A stretch of 7,596 bases of DNA from JBNKEI01 sp050288705 (GTDB lineage: Bacteria; Myxococcota; Myxococcia; Myxococcales; UBA5297), in contig JBNKEI010000022.1 of assembly GCA_050288705.1 (NCBI GenBank), positions 1 to 7,596 on the forward strand, given 5' to 3'. Both the position numbers and the translations under genes were made by a program. The stretch's first letter is position 1, and every line of letters starts with the position of its first letter. The notes beneath the pieces are model-generated. The model was not told the DNA's origin. It was given only the letters and a program-made list of their open reading frames with translations, and did not search any database. Shown piece by piece: positions 1 to 5,495 of this stretch.

Positions 1-403
1 TAATTCCATCTAATATCGACATATCAAGTAATTTGGACTGCGCCATACTTGCTTCATAATGAAGCTCTTCTAAATATCGCCTATATTTTCCTTGTTCTTC
101 GGGCGGCAGGCGCATAATTTGTAGTTTTTCGCTGGCTTCTTTTAAACCACGCGCTTTGAATTCGCTCTTTATTTCCTCGTTTTTAAAAAAATATATCCAT
201 TCGTCCAAAGAATCTTTGGTATAATCATTAAACTGATTTACCTTTATCACATAATATTCCGGAAATATTTGCTCTACTTGTTCTTTTTTATAAACGGACT
301 TTTGACGCTCGTTAAGCTCTAGTTTATTCTTGGTATGAATTCCTCGAAAGACTGTTTGTCCAGAATAGACATAATCGTCGCCTTTGCCTAAGTCAAAATA
401 CAT
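1..403 (-). pseudogene. Rpn/PD-(D/E)XK transposase-like nuclease, C-terminal fragment
   Basis: The minus frame is open from 403 to the window edge (134 codons) and reads as the C-terminal half of the Rpn family of recombination-promoting nucleases (PDDEXK_2, PF12784). Diagnostic stretches are LGKGDDYVYSGQTVFRGIH, the core IFPEYYVIKVNQFND, then KDSLDEWIYFFKNEEI and the helical tail with YLEELHYEASMAQ. The N-terminal catalytic core that should precede this is absent. Instead the reading frame abuts, out of frame, the first codons of a mqsA gene at about 403-410. The ATG at 403 is therefore probably fortuitous and the piece a 5'-truncated relic. The true C-terminus lies outside the window. Family assignment is from recognised residues, not from a search. 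Confidence 0.75.
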
Positions 404-477
404 TCGCCCTTGTAGGTATAGAGCACGTCGCGCGTGTCATGGATTAGTTCGGCTGCGCCACAGCATGGACATTTCAT
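388..477 (-). pseudogene. mqsA: MqsA antitoxin, N-terminal fragment
   Basis: The frame from ATG 477 gives 29 residues beginning MKCPCCGAAELIHDTRDV and continuing LYTYKGE, which is the zinc-binding N-terminal start of MqsA-type antitoxins (CxxC pair, then the conserved YTYKG segment). Homology stops after KGE at about 406; the next codons run into the Rpn fragment in a different frame and hit TAG at 388-390. The helix-turn-helix half that binds DNA and the second CxxC are missing, so no working antitoxin is made. A good ribosome-binding site (AAGGAG, 8 nt upstream) lies within the end of mqsR, and mqsA starts 2 nt after the mqsR stop, the usual toxin-first arrangement of mqsRA operons. Confidence 0.8.
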
Positions 478-479
478 GG

Positions 480-620
480 TCACAACTCCTTGAAGGAAAC
501 GATCAGCACGTCATCAATAACCGTTAGCTTCAAATACACGTCGCCTGTCTTCGTGCTTGGTCGATACACGTCTTGCCACACCGTGTGATCAGAGTAGGTA
601 GTCATACTTTTATAGAAGTC
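480..620 (-). pseudogene. mqsR: MqsR mRNA-interferase toxin, C-terminal fragment
   Basis: The frame ending in TGA at 480-482 reads DFYKSMTTYSDHTVWQDVY, then VYLKLTVIDDVLIVSFKEL, almost residue for residue the C-terminal half of Escherichia coli MqsR, a RelE-fold ribonuclease that cleaves mRNA at GCU sites. The matching part covers about 46 codons. The first half (about 50 residues) is absent: upstream of position 620 the sequence becomes a VapC-like fragment in another frame, and the MqsR frame itself meets TGA at 654-656. It is followed after 2 nt by the truncated mqsA. Both partners are broken, so the locus is a dead toxin-antitoxin pair. An internal ATG (605) in a weak context could in principle start a short peptide. 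Confidence 0.82.
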
Positions 621-622
621 GG

Positions 623-721
623 CTGGTAAGCCCGTTCGAGCACCCAAACTACTTCAGCAAGCACACCGGCGGGTACATAAACTCCCATCCTTATCTAAGC
701 ACGCTGAGAAGCTTGAGGATC
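623..721 (-). pseudogene. VapC-like PIN-domain toxin, internal fragment
   Basis: Reading down from 721 the frame gives DPQASQRA, a TAG stop, then GVYVPAGVLAEVVWVLERAYQ ending near 623. This resembles the segment of VapC ribonucleases that follows the first catalytic aspartates (a DP-containing helix, then a strand and the 'VLxExxWVL' helix carrying the conserved acidic residue). No start, no upstream catalytic Asp and no C-terminal Asp cluster are present. An in-frame stop lies inside and the 3' end fuses to mqsR. No VapB gene is seen. It is a decayed piece of a second toxin gene. Assignment rests on about 30 residues and is tentative. Confidence 0.45.
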
Positions 722-748
722 GAGTTTTAAAGGTCAAAAAAATAAAAA

Positions 749-864
749 GTCAAAATGTCTAGCCCGTCTCAGCGGACGCAGCGAACACAGTAGTAGTAGG
801 TCTGGCCGTTCCAGTAGCTGCCTCCATTGCCGAAGGAGACGTGCCACGCCGAGCCGGAACCGCC
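749..864 (-). other. DGR variable repeat VR1
   Basis: This 116-bp segment covers the last 31 codons of the small DUF1566 gene, its stop and 20 nt beyond. It aligns without gaps to 1545-1660. The 39 bp at the 3' side (749-787) are identical in both copies and fill the role of the initiation-of-mutagenic-homology end. The remainder carries 13 differences, all at first or second codon positions, 9 with an adenine in one copy and the other 4 explicable by independent changes of a template adenine (for example TCC against CGC from AAC). This is the signature of adenine-directed mutagenic retrohoming. The template repeat itself is not in the window. Confidence 0.85.
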
Positions 865-1218
865 ATACTTGGGAGTAGATGTCCAATACCATCCTGTTGG
901 TCCGGAAAACGCATCTTGATCAAATGCAGGATTAACTCTTCGGTAATCAACAATGGTCAGTAATTCGGTAATTTCTGGCAAACGCCAGCCAGAGGAATAC
1001 CCCCCAAGTTTCTCTGTATTCTGCTGTTTGCAATAAGCTTCGGCCTCTGACCAGGTATAACTTTTATCGGGAGACTTTTCTTGCCAAATTAATTTGGTAA
1101 TGGTATCCAATACTGTTCCTGTTTTTGATTGGTAGCGAGCAGCAAAGCTTATTGATGAGCACAACATTATGAATAGGTAAAAATACGTTACTAATAGGCA
1201 TTTTATTAGTCGGTTCAT
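769..1218 (-). CDS. Secreted DUF1566 (Lcl-type) DGR target protein 1
   Basis: A protein of 149 residues. It opens with a signal peptide (MNRLIKC, a hydrophobic core to about residue 24, likely cleavage after SFA at 26), so it is probably exported. Residues ~34-149 are a DUF1566/Lcl C-terminal domain, a C-type-lectin-like fold: VLDTITKLIWQ, YTWSEAEAYC, GWRLPEITEL and the WYWTST strand are the framework. The C-terminal 31 residues (SAWHVSFGNGGSYW, CVRCVR end) are encoded by VR1 and would form the diversified ligand-binding face. The start ATG at 1218 overlaps the avd stop (ATGA), implying translational coupling. Fixed framework residues differ strongly from target 2, while the VR is nearly the same at DNA level, as expected for retrohoming from one template. 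The ligand is unknown. Confidence 0.88.
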   Translation of the reverse strand: MNRLIKCLLVTYFYLFIMLCSSISFAARYQSKTGTVLDTITKLIWQEKSPDKSYTWSEAEAYCKQQNTEKLGGYSSGWRLPEITELLTIVDYRRVNPAFDQDAFSGPTGWYWTSTPKYGGSGSAWHVSFGNGGSYWNGQTYYYCVRCVR

Positions 1219-1517
1219 TGGTTCCTACCTTTGGATGTTAGCAACCACTTTTCGAAGCCAGGTAAAGTTCCCAGATTTACCAATATTTTGAATTCCTCGA
1301 TTTCGTTACACAACTGGTAGATAGCCGTTTTCCGCTCTTGTTTGCGGTTGCAACGCGCCACGAGCAAAACCACGGTGATAGCTTTTTCTCGCAAGCGAGT
1401 CCCCAAATTATATTTGTGATAGCGAGAAAAGCACCGCACTATCTTATCCAACCGAACCACTAAATCGGCGGCCGCTTTATAAATCGGCAAGCCTTCGTAA
1501 TAGGAGCCCATATTCAT
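1215..1517 (-). CDS. avd: Avd-like DGR accessory protein, short form
   Basis: A four-helix-bundle (S23-like) protein of the Avd family. Family knowledge: Avd forms a basic pentameric barrel that binds the DGR reverse transcriptase and template RNA and is required for mutagenic retrohoming. Visible here: YYEGLPIYKAAADLVVRL (helix 1), VRCFSRYHKYNLGTRLREKA (loop and helix 2), VVLLVARCNRK, then ELYxLC-like helix 3 and EEFKILVNLG. After NLG the sequence is only about 20 residues, whereas relatives usually continue with a further helix of about 25-35 residues, so the C-terminus looks shortened. ATG 1517 is used; ATG 1511 has a slightly better GAGA spacing and TTG 1523 is also in frame. It sits between two target genes, 47 nt after the first and overlapping the second. 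Confidence 0.82.
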   Translation of the reverse strand: MNMGSYYEGLPIYKAAADLVVRLDKIVRCFSRYHKYNLGTRLREKAITVVLLVARCNRKQERKTAIYQLCNEIEEFKILVNLGTLPGFEKWLLTSKGRNQ

Positions 1518-1544
1518 TCTCAAAAAAATTCAAAAAGACAAAAG

Positions 1545-1660
1545 GTCAAAATGTCTAGCCCGTCTCAGCGGACGCAGCGAACAAAGTGGTTGTAGGTCTG
1601 GTTGTTCCAGTAGCTGTCTCCATCGTTGAAGCGGACGTTCCACGCCGAGCCGGAATCGCC
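1545..1660 (-). other. DGR variable repeat VR2
   Basis: This 116-bp segment spans the last 31 codons of the large lipoprotein gene, its TGA and 20 nt of 3' flank. It matches VR1 (749-864) gap-free, with perfect identity over 1545-1583. Codon pairs VR2/VR1 that differ include AAC/CAC, CGC/TCC, AAC/GGC (twice), GAT/AAT, GAC/GGC, AAC/TAC, CAC/TAC, TTT/TGT and GAT/GGT. No third position differs. VR2 retains AAC at several sites where VR1 does not, so VR2 is probably the copy closer to the unseen template. Confidence 0.85.
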
Positions 1661-3211
1661 TGCATATTCGGTAGAACTCCAAAACCAGGGATACTCATCC
1701 GCGGGCATATAGAACACCGGGTTAATGGTCGGCAAGCCTTTCTGATAGTTCACCAATGACTGTAGCTCGGTGATAGTAGGTAGCCTCCAACCATCGCCAA
1801 GGTTGTTGCAAATTGATTTAGCCTTTTCCCAGGTAAACATTATGGTTTCCCCTTCTTTTTGATAATCCTTCTTCCAACGCAAGCAGGTTTGCGTATCTAG
1901 CACCACGCCATTACCCAATTCTTGATAAGCGCTATCAGGTGGCGACAAGGGAATAAGCAGCCAGTTGGTCAACAGAGTTTCCTGGTGAATTACATTGGCG
2001 CAGGCACATTTGTTAGCCACACTTCCTCCGCCGCACACTTGCGGATAGGGGCACCCGCAAGTCCGTGGCTTTCCGCATCTATCGGCCTTACTTCCACAGG
2101 TAGATCCACAAAGCTCGTCATCAGTTTCCGGTACACAAGTAAAACCAGCACTTACCGTTCGCGGGGTATTCATGGTCAGCTTGCAGCTACCGGTTCCCGA
2201 GCAGCTTCCGCCCCAACCACCAAAAACGTAGTTAGCAGCAGGATTAGCAATCAGGCTAACGCTGCTGCCAAAAGAGTAAGTTGTACTGCAAGCGGTGCCG
2301 CAGTTTATACCTGAAGGAGTGGAGGTGACCGTTCCACTTCCAGTCTTGGTTACCGTTAGAGCAACGTTTTTTCGAGTAAAACTCGCGAAAACAGTTTTGG
2401 CCTGGTCCAGTAAAACCGCACAGCTTGGCTCTTTTCCGGCACATCCGCCGCCCTCCCAACCGGCGAAATTGGAATTAGAGTCTGCTTGCGCAGTAAGAGT
2501 AATTTGCTCGCCGCCTACAAAATCTTTGCTGCATTCCTCGCCGCAAGCAATTCCCTCGGGTTGAGAAGTCACTGTTCCACTACCATTGCCGGTTTTGTTT
2601 ACGGTTAGAGCCAGAGCAACGTCTTTTTGGGTAAAACTCACGGAAACTGTCTGGGCTTGGTCCACTGAAACCACACAACTGGACTCTTTTCCGGCACAGC
2701 CGCCTCCCTCCCAACCGACGAAATTGGAATTAGAGTCTGCTTGCGCAGTAAGAGTAATTTGCTCGCCGCCTACAAAATCTTTGCTGCATTCCTCGCCGCA
2801 AGCAATTCCCTCGGGTTGAGAAGTCACTGTTCCACTACCATTACCGGTTTTGTCTACAGTTACGGTAAAAGTGCCTTGCTTACAAATCACCTCTCCCGAG
2901 CTATCGTCACAGATTTTTTCTCGACATCCGCCGTTGTTTTCCGCGCATTTCCCGGGAACATCGCCTTCTATACACTGAGAATTCACGCACTTACGCCCCG
3001 GGCAGTCGGAATCATCGGTGCACTTACTGATAATACACACGTGGCTGTAGCAGTAACTTTCCGGCGCACAATCGGCGTGGGAGTCACAAGCTAGGGGGTC
3101 CTTGGCTTTGCAACCAGCTATCCCCGCTGTGCCTATAACGGTTAGAAGCAATAAGGTTTTTTTGCTCAGTAGTTCCTCCACCGAAAACATAGCCGGACTC
3201 CGGGCCTTCAT
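1565..3211 (-). CDS. Lipoprotein DGR target 2: Cys-rich, InlB-like repeats, DUF1566
   Basis: 548 residues from ATG 3211 (AGGGG 7 nt upstream); ATG 3190, also with a GGAG site, and an upstream ATG at 3340 are alternatives. Residues 17-34 form a hydrophobic stretch ending in the lipobox IAGC, so Cys34 should be lipidated and the protein anchored at the cell surface or periplasm. Order of parts: Cys-rich EGF/EB-like modules (~40-112), three divergent InlB B-repeats (~114-194, 199-280, 284-358; motif GTVTSxPxGIxCGxxC and FxGWxGxC), a second Cys-rich linker (~359-404), and a DUF1566/Lcl domain (~433-548) with VLDTQTCLRWKK, GWRLPTITELQSLV and PWFWSST. The last 31 residues are VR2. The layout is an anchored stalk presenting a variable lectin-like tip. 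It is the first gene of the cluster. Confidence 0.86.
   Translation of the reverse strand: MKARSPAMFSVEELLSKKTLLLLTVIGTAGIAGCKAKDPLACDSHADCAPESYCYSHVCIISKCTDDSDCPGRKCVNSQCIEGDVPGKCAENNGGCREKICDDSSGEVICKQGTFTVTVDKTGNGSGTVTSQPEGIACGEECSKDFVGGEQITLTAQADSNSNFVGWEGGGCAGKESSCVVSVDQAQTVSVSFTQKDVALALTVNKTGNGSGTVTSQPEGIACGEECSKDFVGGEQITLTAQADSNSNFAGWEGGGCAGKEPSCAVLLDQAKTVFASFTRKNVALTVTKTGSGTVTSTPSGINCGTACSTTYSFGSSVSLIANPAANYVFGGWGGSCSGTGSCKLTMNTPRTVSAGFTCVPETDDELCGSTCGSKADRCGKPRTCGCPYPQVCGGGSVANKCACANVIHQETLLTNWLLIPLSPPDSAYQELGNGVVLDTQTCLRWKKDYQKEGETIMFTWEKAKSICNNLGDGWRLPTITELQSLVNYQKGLPTINPVFYMPADEYPWFWSSTEYAGDSGSAWNVRFNDGDSYWNNQTYNHFVRCVR
2465..2842 (-). repeat. Direct repeat of 255-bp period within the B-repeats
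   Basis: Positions 2465-2587 and 2720-2842 are identical over 123 bp, offset by exactly 255 bp (85 codons), so the first two B-repeats share a recently copied or gene-converted core. The third repeat is related only at protein level. Being in frame, unequal recombination would add or remove one domain of the stalk without breaking the gene. Confidence 0.9.
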
Positions 3212-3286
3212 TGTTCTACCCCTACCCAAAAGAAGTTTTGTTCGCATCAGCAACAGCTCTTTAATGAGGGCACTCATGTAGGCGCT

Positions 3287-3315
3287 ATGATACATGCTGT
3301 TCTTACAGTCGACAA
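3287..3315 (-). promoter_or_regulatory. Candidate sigma70 promoter for the DGR operon
   Basis: On the minus strand TTGTCG (3315-3310, 4 of 6 to consensus) and TATCAT (3292-3287, 5 of 6) are separated by 17 nt, placing transcription start roughly 70 nt before the ATG at 3211. This would favour the 3211 or 3190 start over 3340. Consensus match only. Confidence 0.35.
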
Positions 3316-3321
3316 TGTAGT

Positions 3322-3358
3322 TGGTGCTCAGCAGCACCACTCACCATCAATATGATGG
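3322..3358. promoter_or_regulatory. Two inverted repeats upstream of the candidate promoter
   Basis: TGGTGCT-CAGC-AGCACCA (3322-3339, perfect 7-bp arms) and CCATCA-ATA-TGATGG (3344-3358, perfect 6-bp arms) lie side by side just upstream of the candidate -35 box of the DGR operon. They could be operator sites or simply small hairpins; no U-tract follows, so they are not terminators. If translation began at 3340 the first would overlap the start. Confidence 0.3.
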
Positions 3359-3528
3359 GGCCACAAAATCCATAGTAATTGGAAACACTAGCTTTCCAGA
3401 AGAGCAAGGACCGACGTTTTTTTTGGCCAATACATAAAGGAGAGGATTGCTTAGCTTACTTTTTTTCGTCAGGAGTAGTTGTTCCTGTCCCAGGTGTAGA
3501 GTGATTATCGGTTATTGGGGCGCGGCGG

Positions 3529-3556
3529 GGGATGGTGCCGGGATGGTGCCGGACAT
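3529..3556. repeat. Tandem 11-mer and left GGTGCCGGACAT end
   Basis: GGGATGGTGCC occurs twice in perfect tandem (3529-3550), running into GGTGCCGGACAT (3545-3556). That last motif is repeated inverted as ATGTCCGACACC at 3941-3952 (11 of 12 match), so the pair brackets the decayed Y1 transposase. It may be the left boundary of the transposase unit or one of a set of REP-like motifs. Confidence 0.5.
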
Positions 3557-3591
3557 ACCTTCCCCGGCTTTGGCGGTCTTGGGCGAAAATA

Positions 3592-3830
3592 CTACATACA
3601 TTGGCTACTTTTTTCAGGTGCTATCGTCGGGCTGCGGAGACGTTCCATGACCACCTGCCCTTTACGATTGTTTTTCTTGTTGAAATACTTTGCAATACCT
3701 TGGTTTACGCTTTTCCAGAAAATACTAAAAGCTTCTTGTCCCTGAGTGGAAGTTAATACAACATGAGGATGAGTCGACATTAAACAATAGCTATGAATAA
3801 GTATTCCGTAACGTTAGCAATCCGAGCCAT
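3592..3830 (-). pseudogene. REP-associated/IS200-like Y1 transposase remnant, internally deleted
   Basis: From 3812 downward the frame reads RYGILIHSYCLMSTHPHVVL, containing the HUH metal-binding motif (HPH) of Y1 single-strand transposases (PF01797). Then come VNQGIAKYFNKKNNRKGQVV and MERLRSPTI, which are typical of the REP-associated (TnpA-REP/RAYT) group. Normally 60-70 residues precede the HUH motif; here only a start-like MARIANV (ATG 3830) remains, in a different frame, so about 60 codons are deleted between the two. The C-terminus also stops early (TAG 3592) before the region with the catalytic tyrosine. It cannot be active. The flanking inverted motifs suggest its former extent. Confidence 0.7.
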
Positions 3831-4130
3831 GTCCAGTTGTCTAGCAAACTTTGGGCCAGCAGTCTTAATCGCATAAGTGGCTGTATTGATTAGGAATTTT
3901 TAACAACTTTTTTGTGTTTAAACCTAATGGAACAAACGGCATGTCCGACACCAGACCCCTCCAAAAATCCCATCAGGAATGATAACATGTCCGTGATGAC
4001 ACGGCACCAGGCCCCACCAAATGCCTACGGATGAAGAAAAAACTGACCTAGGAGTCCACTATTCGCGCGTTGGTAATAATGTCAAACTTCGAAGCCATAT
4101 TGCTATCCGAGTTCTGAAGAAAAAATAATT
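3831..4130. repeat. Gene-free stretch with REP-like motifs at 3941-4008
   Basis: No credible reading frame is visible. ATGTCCGACACCAGACCCC begins at 3941, and a related copy begins ATGTCCG at 3987, interrupted by a small hairpin CCGTG-ATGA-CACGG (3991-4004) before GCACCAGGCCCC. The first is the inverted partner of the motif at 3545-3556. The remainder up to the DUF1848 start is A/T-rich leader with a weak AAGA ribosome-binding site and no convincing promoter. Confidence 0.45.
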
Positions 4131-5066
4131 ATGATCATTTCGGCAAGTCGAAGAACAGATATTCCAGCCTTTTTTTCAGAGTGGTTCATCAATCGTGTCC
4201 GAGCTGGTTTCTGCGAGGTTCCTAACCCGTTTAATCCACGCCAAATATCGCGAGTTTCGTTAGCACCGAATGACGTGGAAGCAATAGTTTTCTGGTCCAA
4301 AAATCCACGACCGCTTTTATGTTCCCTAAAGGAGCTAGACGACAAGGGATTTCGCTACTATTTCCACTTCACCGTTAATAATTATGACCAGCAAATTGAA
4401 CCCGCACTGCCACCTTTAGAAGAGCGTTTGCAAATCTTCGAACGATTAGTCGAACATGTTGGACCTCAACGAGTAATATGGCGTTACGATCCAATTATTA
4501 TCAGCAGCAAAACGTCATATGCTTTTCATGAGCAGAGTTTTAGCAGCATTGCTGAACGCCTTTGCAAACTCACGCACCGTGTGATGGTTAGCACCGTGGT
4601 CTTCTACCAAAAAACCAATCGCCGACTATCCAAAATTGAAAGCGACGTAATGCGTATCGACCGTCAAGCGGCATCTTCCTCTAAAATGGTCGATTTGTTA
4701 GTGTCAATTCGTGAAGCTGGCAATAGGGTTGGAATTGAGGTCTTAACCTGCGGAATGAAAGAATTGACAGGAACAGGTGTGAAGCCTGGGAGATGCATAG
4801 ATTCTGAGCTAATTCGTTCTATTTGGTCAGTTGGCAATTTACCAGCTAAGAAAGATCCTAATCAACGCAAGGAATGCGGTTGTGTAACAAGCAAGGATAT
4901 TGGTGTATGCGATACTTGCGTGAACGAATGCCTGTATTGCTACTCTACCAGGAATCCAGAACTCGCTCGCAACCGTTACAAAGAGCACAATCCGAATTCA
5001 CCTATGCTTTACGGTGATAGCAGCGAACAGGTTAGTTCTGGCAGTAAACAATTGTCTCTTTTCTAG
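4131..5066 (+). CDS. DUF1848 family protein, Cys-cluster/radical-SAM-like
   Basis: 311 residues, intact, start ATG 4131. MIISASRRTDIPAFFSEWF at the N-terminus, then VFWSKNPRPL (~54-61), YYFHFTVNNY (~76-85), VIWRYDPIII (~115-124) and the C-terminal cluster KECGCVTSKDIGVCDTCVNECLYCYS define the DUF1848 family (PF08902). Cys249, 251, 260, 263, 267 and 270 fit binding of an iron-sulfur cluster. Relatives have been compared with radical SAM/spore-photoproduct-lyase-like folds, but no reaction is established, so function is left open. Relatives generally carry a Tyr rather than a Cys at the position of Cys260. It stands alone on the plus strand, downstream of transposon debris, with no visible operon partner. 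Confidence 0.88.
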   Translation: MIISASRRTDIPAFFSEWFINRVRAGFCEVPNPFNPRQISRVSLAPNDVEAIVFWSKNPRPLLCSLKELDDKGFRYYFHFTVNNYDQQIEPALPPLEERLQIFERLVEHVGPQRVIWRYDPIIISSKTSYAFHEQSFSSIAERLCKLTHRVMVSTVVFYQKTNRRLSKIESDVMRIDRQAASSSKMVDLLVSIREAGNRVGIEVLTCGMKELTGTGVKPGRCIDSELIRSIWSVGNLPAKKDPNQRKECGCVTSKDIGVCDTCVNECLYCYSTRNPELARNRYKEHNPNSPMLYGDSSEQVSSGSKQLSLF

Positions 5067-5079
5067 AAATAAATTTAGC

Positions 5080-5092
5080 TGTTATCATAACA
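5080..5092. promoter_or_regulatory. Palindrome TGTTATCATAACA
   Basis: A perfect 6-bp inverted repeat around one central C, 14 nt after the DUF1848 stop and just before the small gene at 5099. Operator-like in shape; it is too short-looped to be a terminator and no T-tract follows. Confidence 0.25.
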
Positions 5093-5098
5093 ACAAAA

Positions 5099-5387
5099 AT
5101 GGCCAATGTTTTTCCGGGTATTGCTGTAAAGGAGGTAACATTTAGCGACCTTACTCAAATCGAAAATGATGTAGAGTCAACGTACTTATTAGAGGTACCG
5201 AACTATTTAGATATTGATGAAAATGGATTTTCTTTTTTTTTCATTCGGACGCAAAAAAAATAGTTATGTAAAAACCTATGCTCCTCTTTCTAATCGAAAA
5301 TATGACTTAGTGATGCCCTATATGGAAACCACCCGTGCACCTCAGTCAAGGTCGGTCATATGTTTTGCTATGAGGCCGTCGCGATAA
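5099..5387 (+). pseudogene. Small unknown gene split by a frameshift at a T9 tract
   Basis: ATG 5099 opens 54 codons (MANVFPGIAVKEVTF through LEVPNYLDIDENGFSFFF) ending TAG 5261-5263. The next frame is open through the same T9 tract (5233-5241) and continues FGRKKNSYVKTYAPLSNRKY, DLVMPYMETTRAP, to TAA 5385-5387. Both halves have plausible, acidic-then-mixed composition and join naturally at the homopolymer, so one original protein of about 85-95 residues is likely, broken by a single-base indel (real mutation or sequencing error). I do not recognise the family. No ribosome-binding site precedes the ATG; an AAAGGAGGT at 5128-5136 lies inside the frame with no start codon nearby. The position before a peptidase gene leaves an immunity role conceivable but unsupported. 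Confidence 0.35.
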
Positions 5388-5399
5388 AAGCTTGACTGA
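5342..5399. repeat. Inverted repeat with nested stem
   Basis: TCAGTCAAG (5342-5350) and CTTGACTGA (5391-5399) are perfect 9-bp inverted arms around 40 bp. Inside, CGG/CCG and TCATA/TATGA can also pair around an 8-nt loop. The element overlaps the end of the frameshifted gene and the candidate -35 box of the next gene. It could be a folded RNA leader, a recombination end or a small decayed mobile element. Confidence 0.4.
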
Positions 5400-5420
5400 A
5401 TTGTGACCCTGAAATAATGT
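5392..5420 (+). promoter_or_regulatory. Candidate promoter for the peptidase gene
   Basis: TTGACT (5392-5397, 5 of 6) and TAATGT (5415-5420, 3 of 6) with a 17-nt spacer. The -35 lies in the right arm of the 5342-5399 inverted repeat. The -10 is poor, so the call is weak. Confidence 0.25.
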
Positions 5421-5483
5421 AAGAATTTTTCATGCTACCAAGAACCTTGGTTGTCGCTGATAAAGGCGATTCAGCCTAATAAT

Positions 5484-5487
5484 GAGG
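5484..5487 (+). promoter_or_regulatory. Ribosome-binding site deciding the GTG start
   Basis: GAGG sits 8 nt before GTG 5496. The longer frame from TTG 5451 lacks a comparable site and overlaps a 6-bp hairpin (5437-5451), so GTG 5496 is the preferred start. Confidence 0.5.
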
Positions 5488-5495
5488 TAATACTG

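Noticed and set aside
2465..2842. CRISPR-like spaced repeat
   Set aside because: Only two copies of 123 bp at a 255-bp period, in frame within a gene; it is a protein domain repeat.
1922..3094. Several plus-strand open frames across the lipoprotein gene
   Set aside because: They are antisense shadows of the repeat-rich minus-strand gene; their composition mirrors its codons and they have no family features.
3212..3340. N-terminal extension of the lipoprotein to ATG 3340
   Set aside because: The 43 extra residues precede a complete signal peptide and lipobox, overlap a candidate promoter, and ATG 3211 has a better ribosome-binding site.
3456..3525. Minus frame ending in a Thr/Pro-rich TPGTGTTTPDEKK tail
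   Set aside because: It looks like a possible C-terminal scrap of a lost gene but is too short and low in complexity to support.
3447..3756. Three overlapping plus-strand frames of 67-76 codons
   Set aside because: They lie opposite the Y1 transposase remnant and a GC-rich tandem repeat, with no recognisable protein features.
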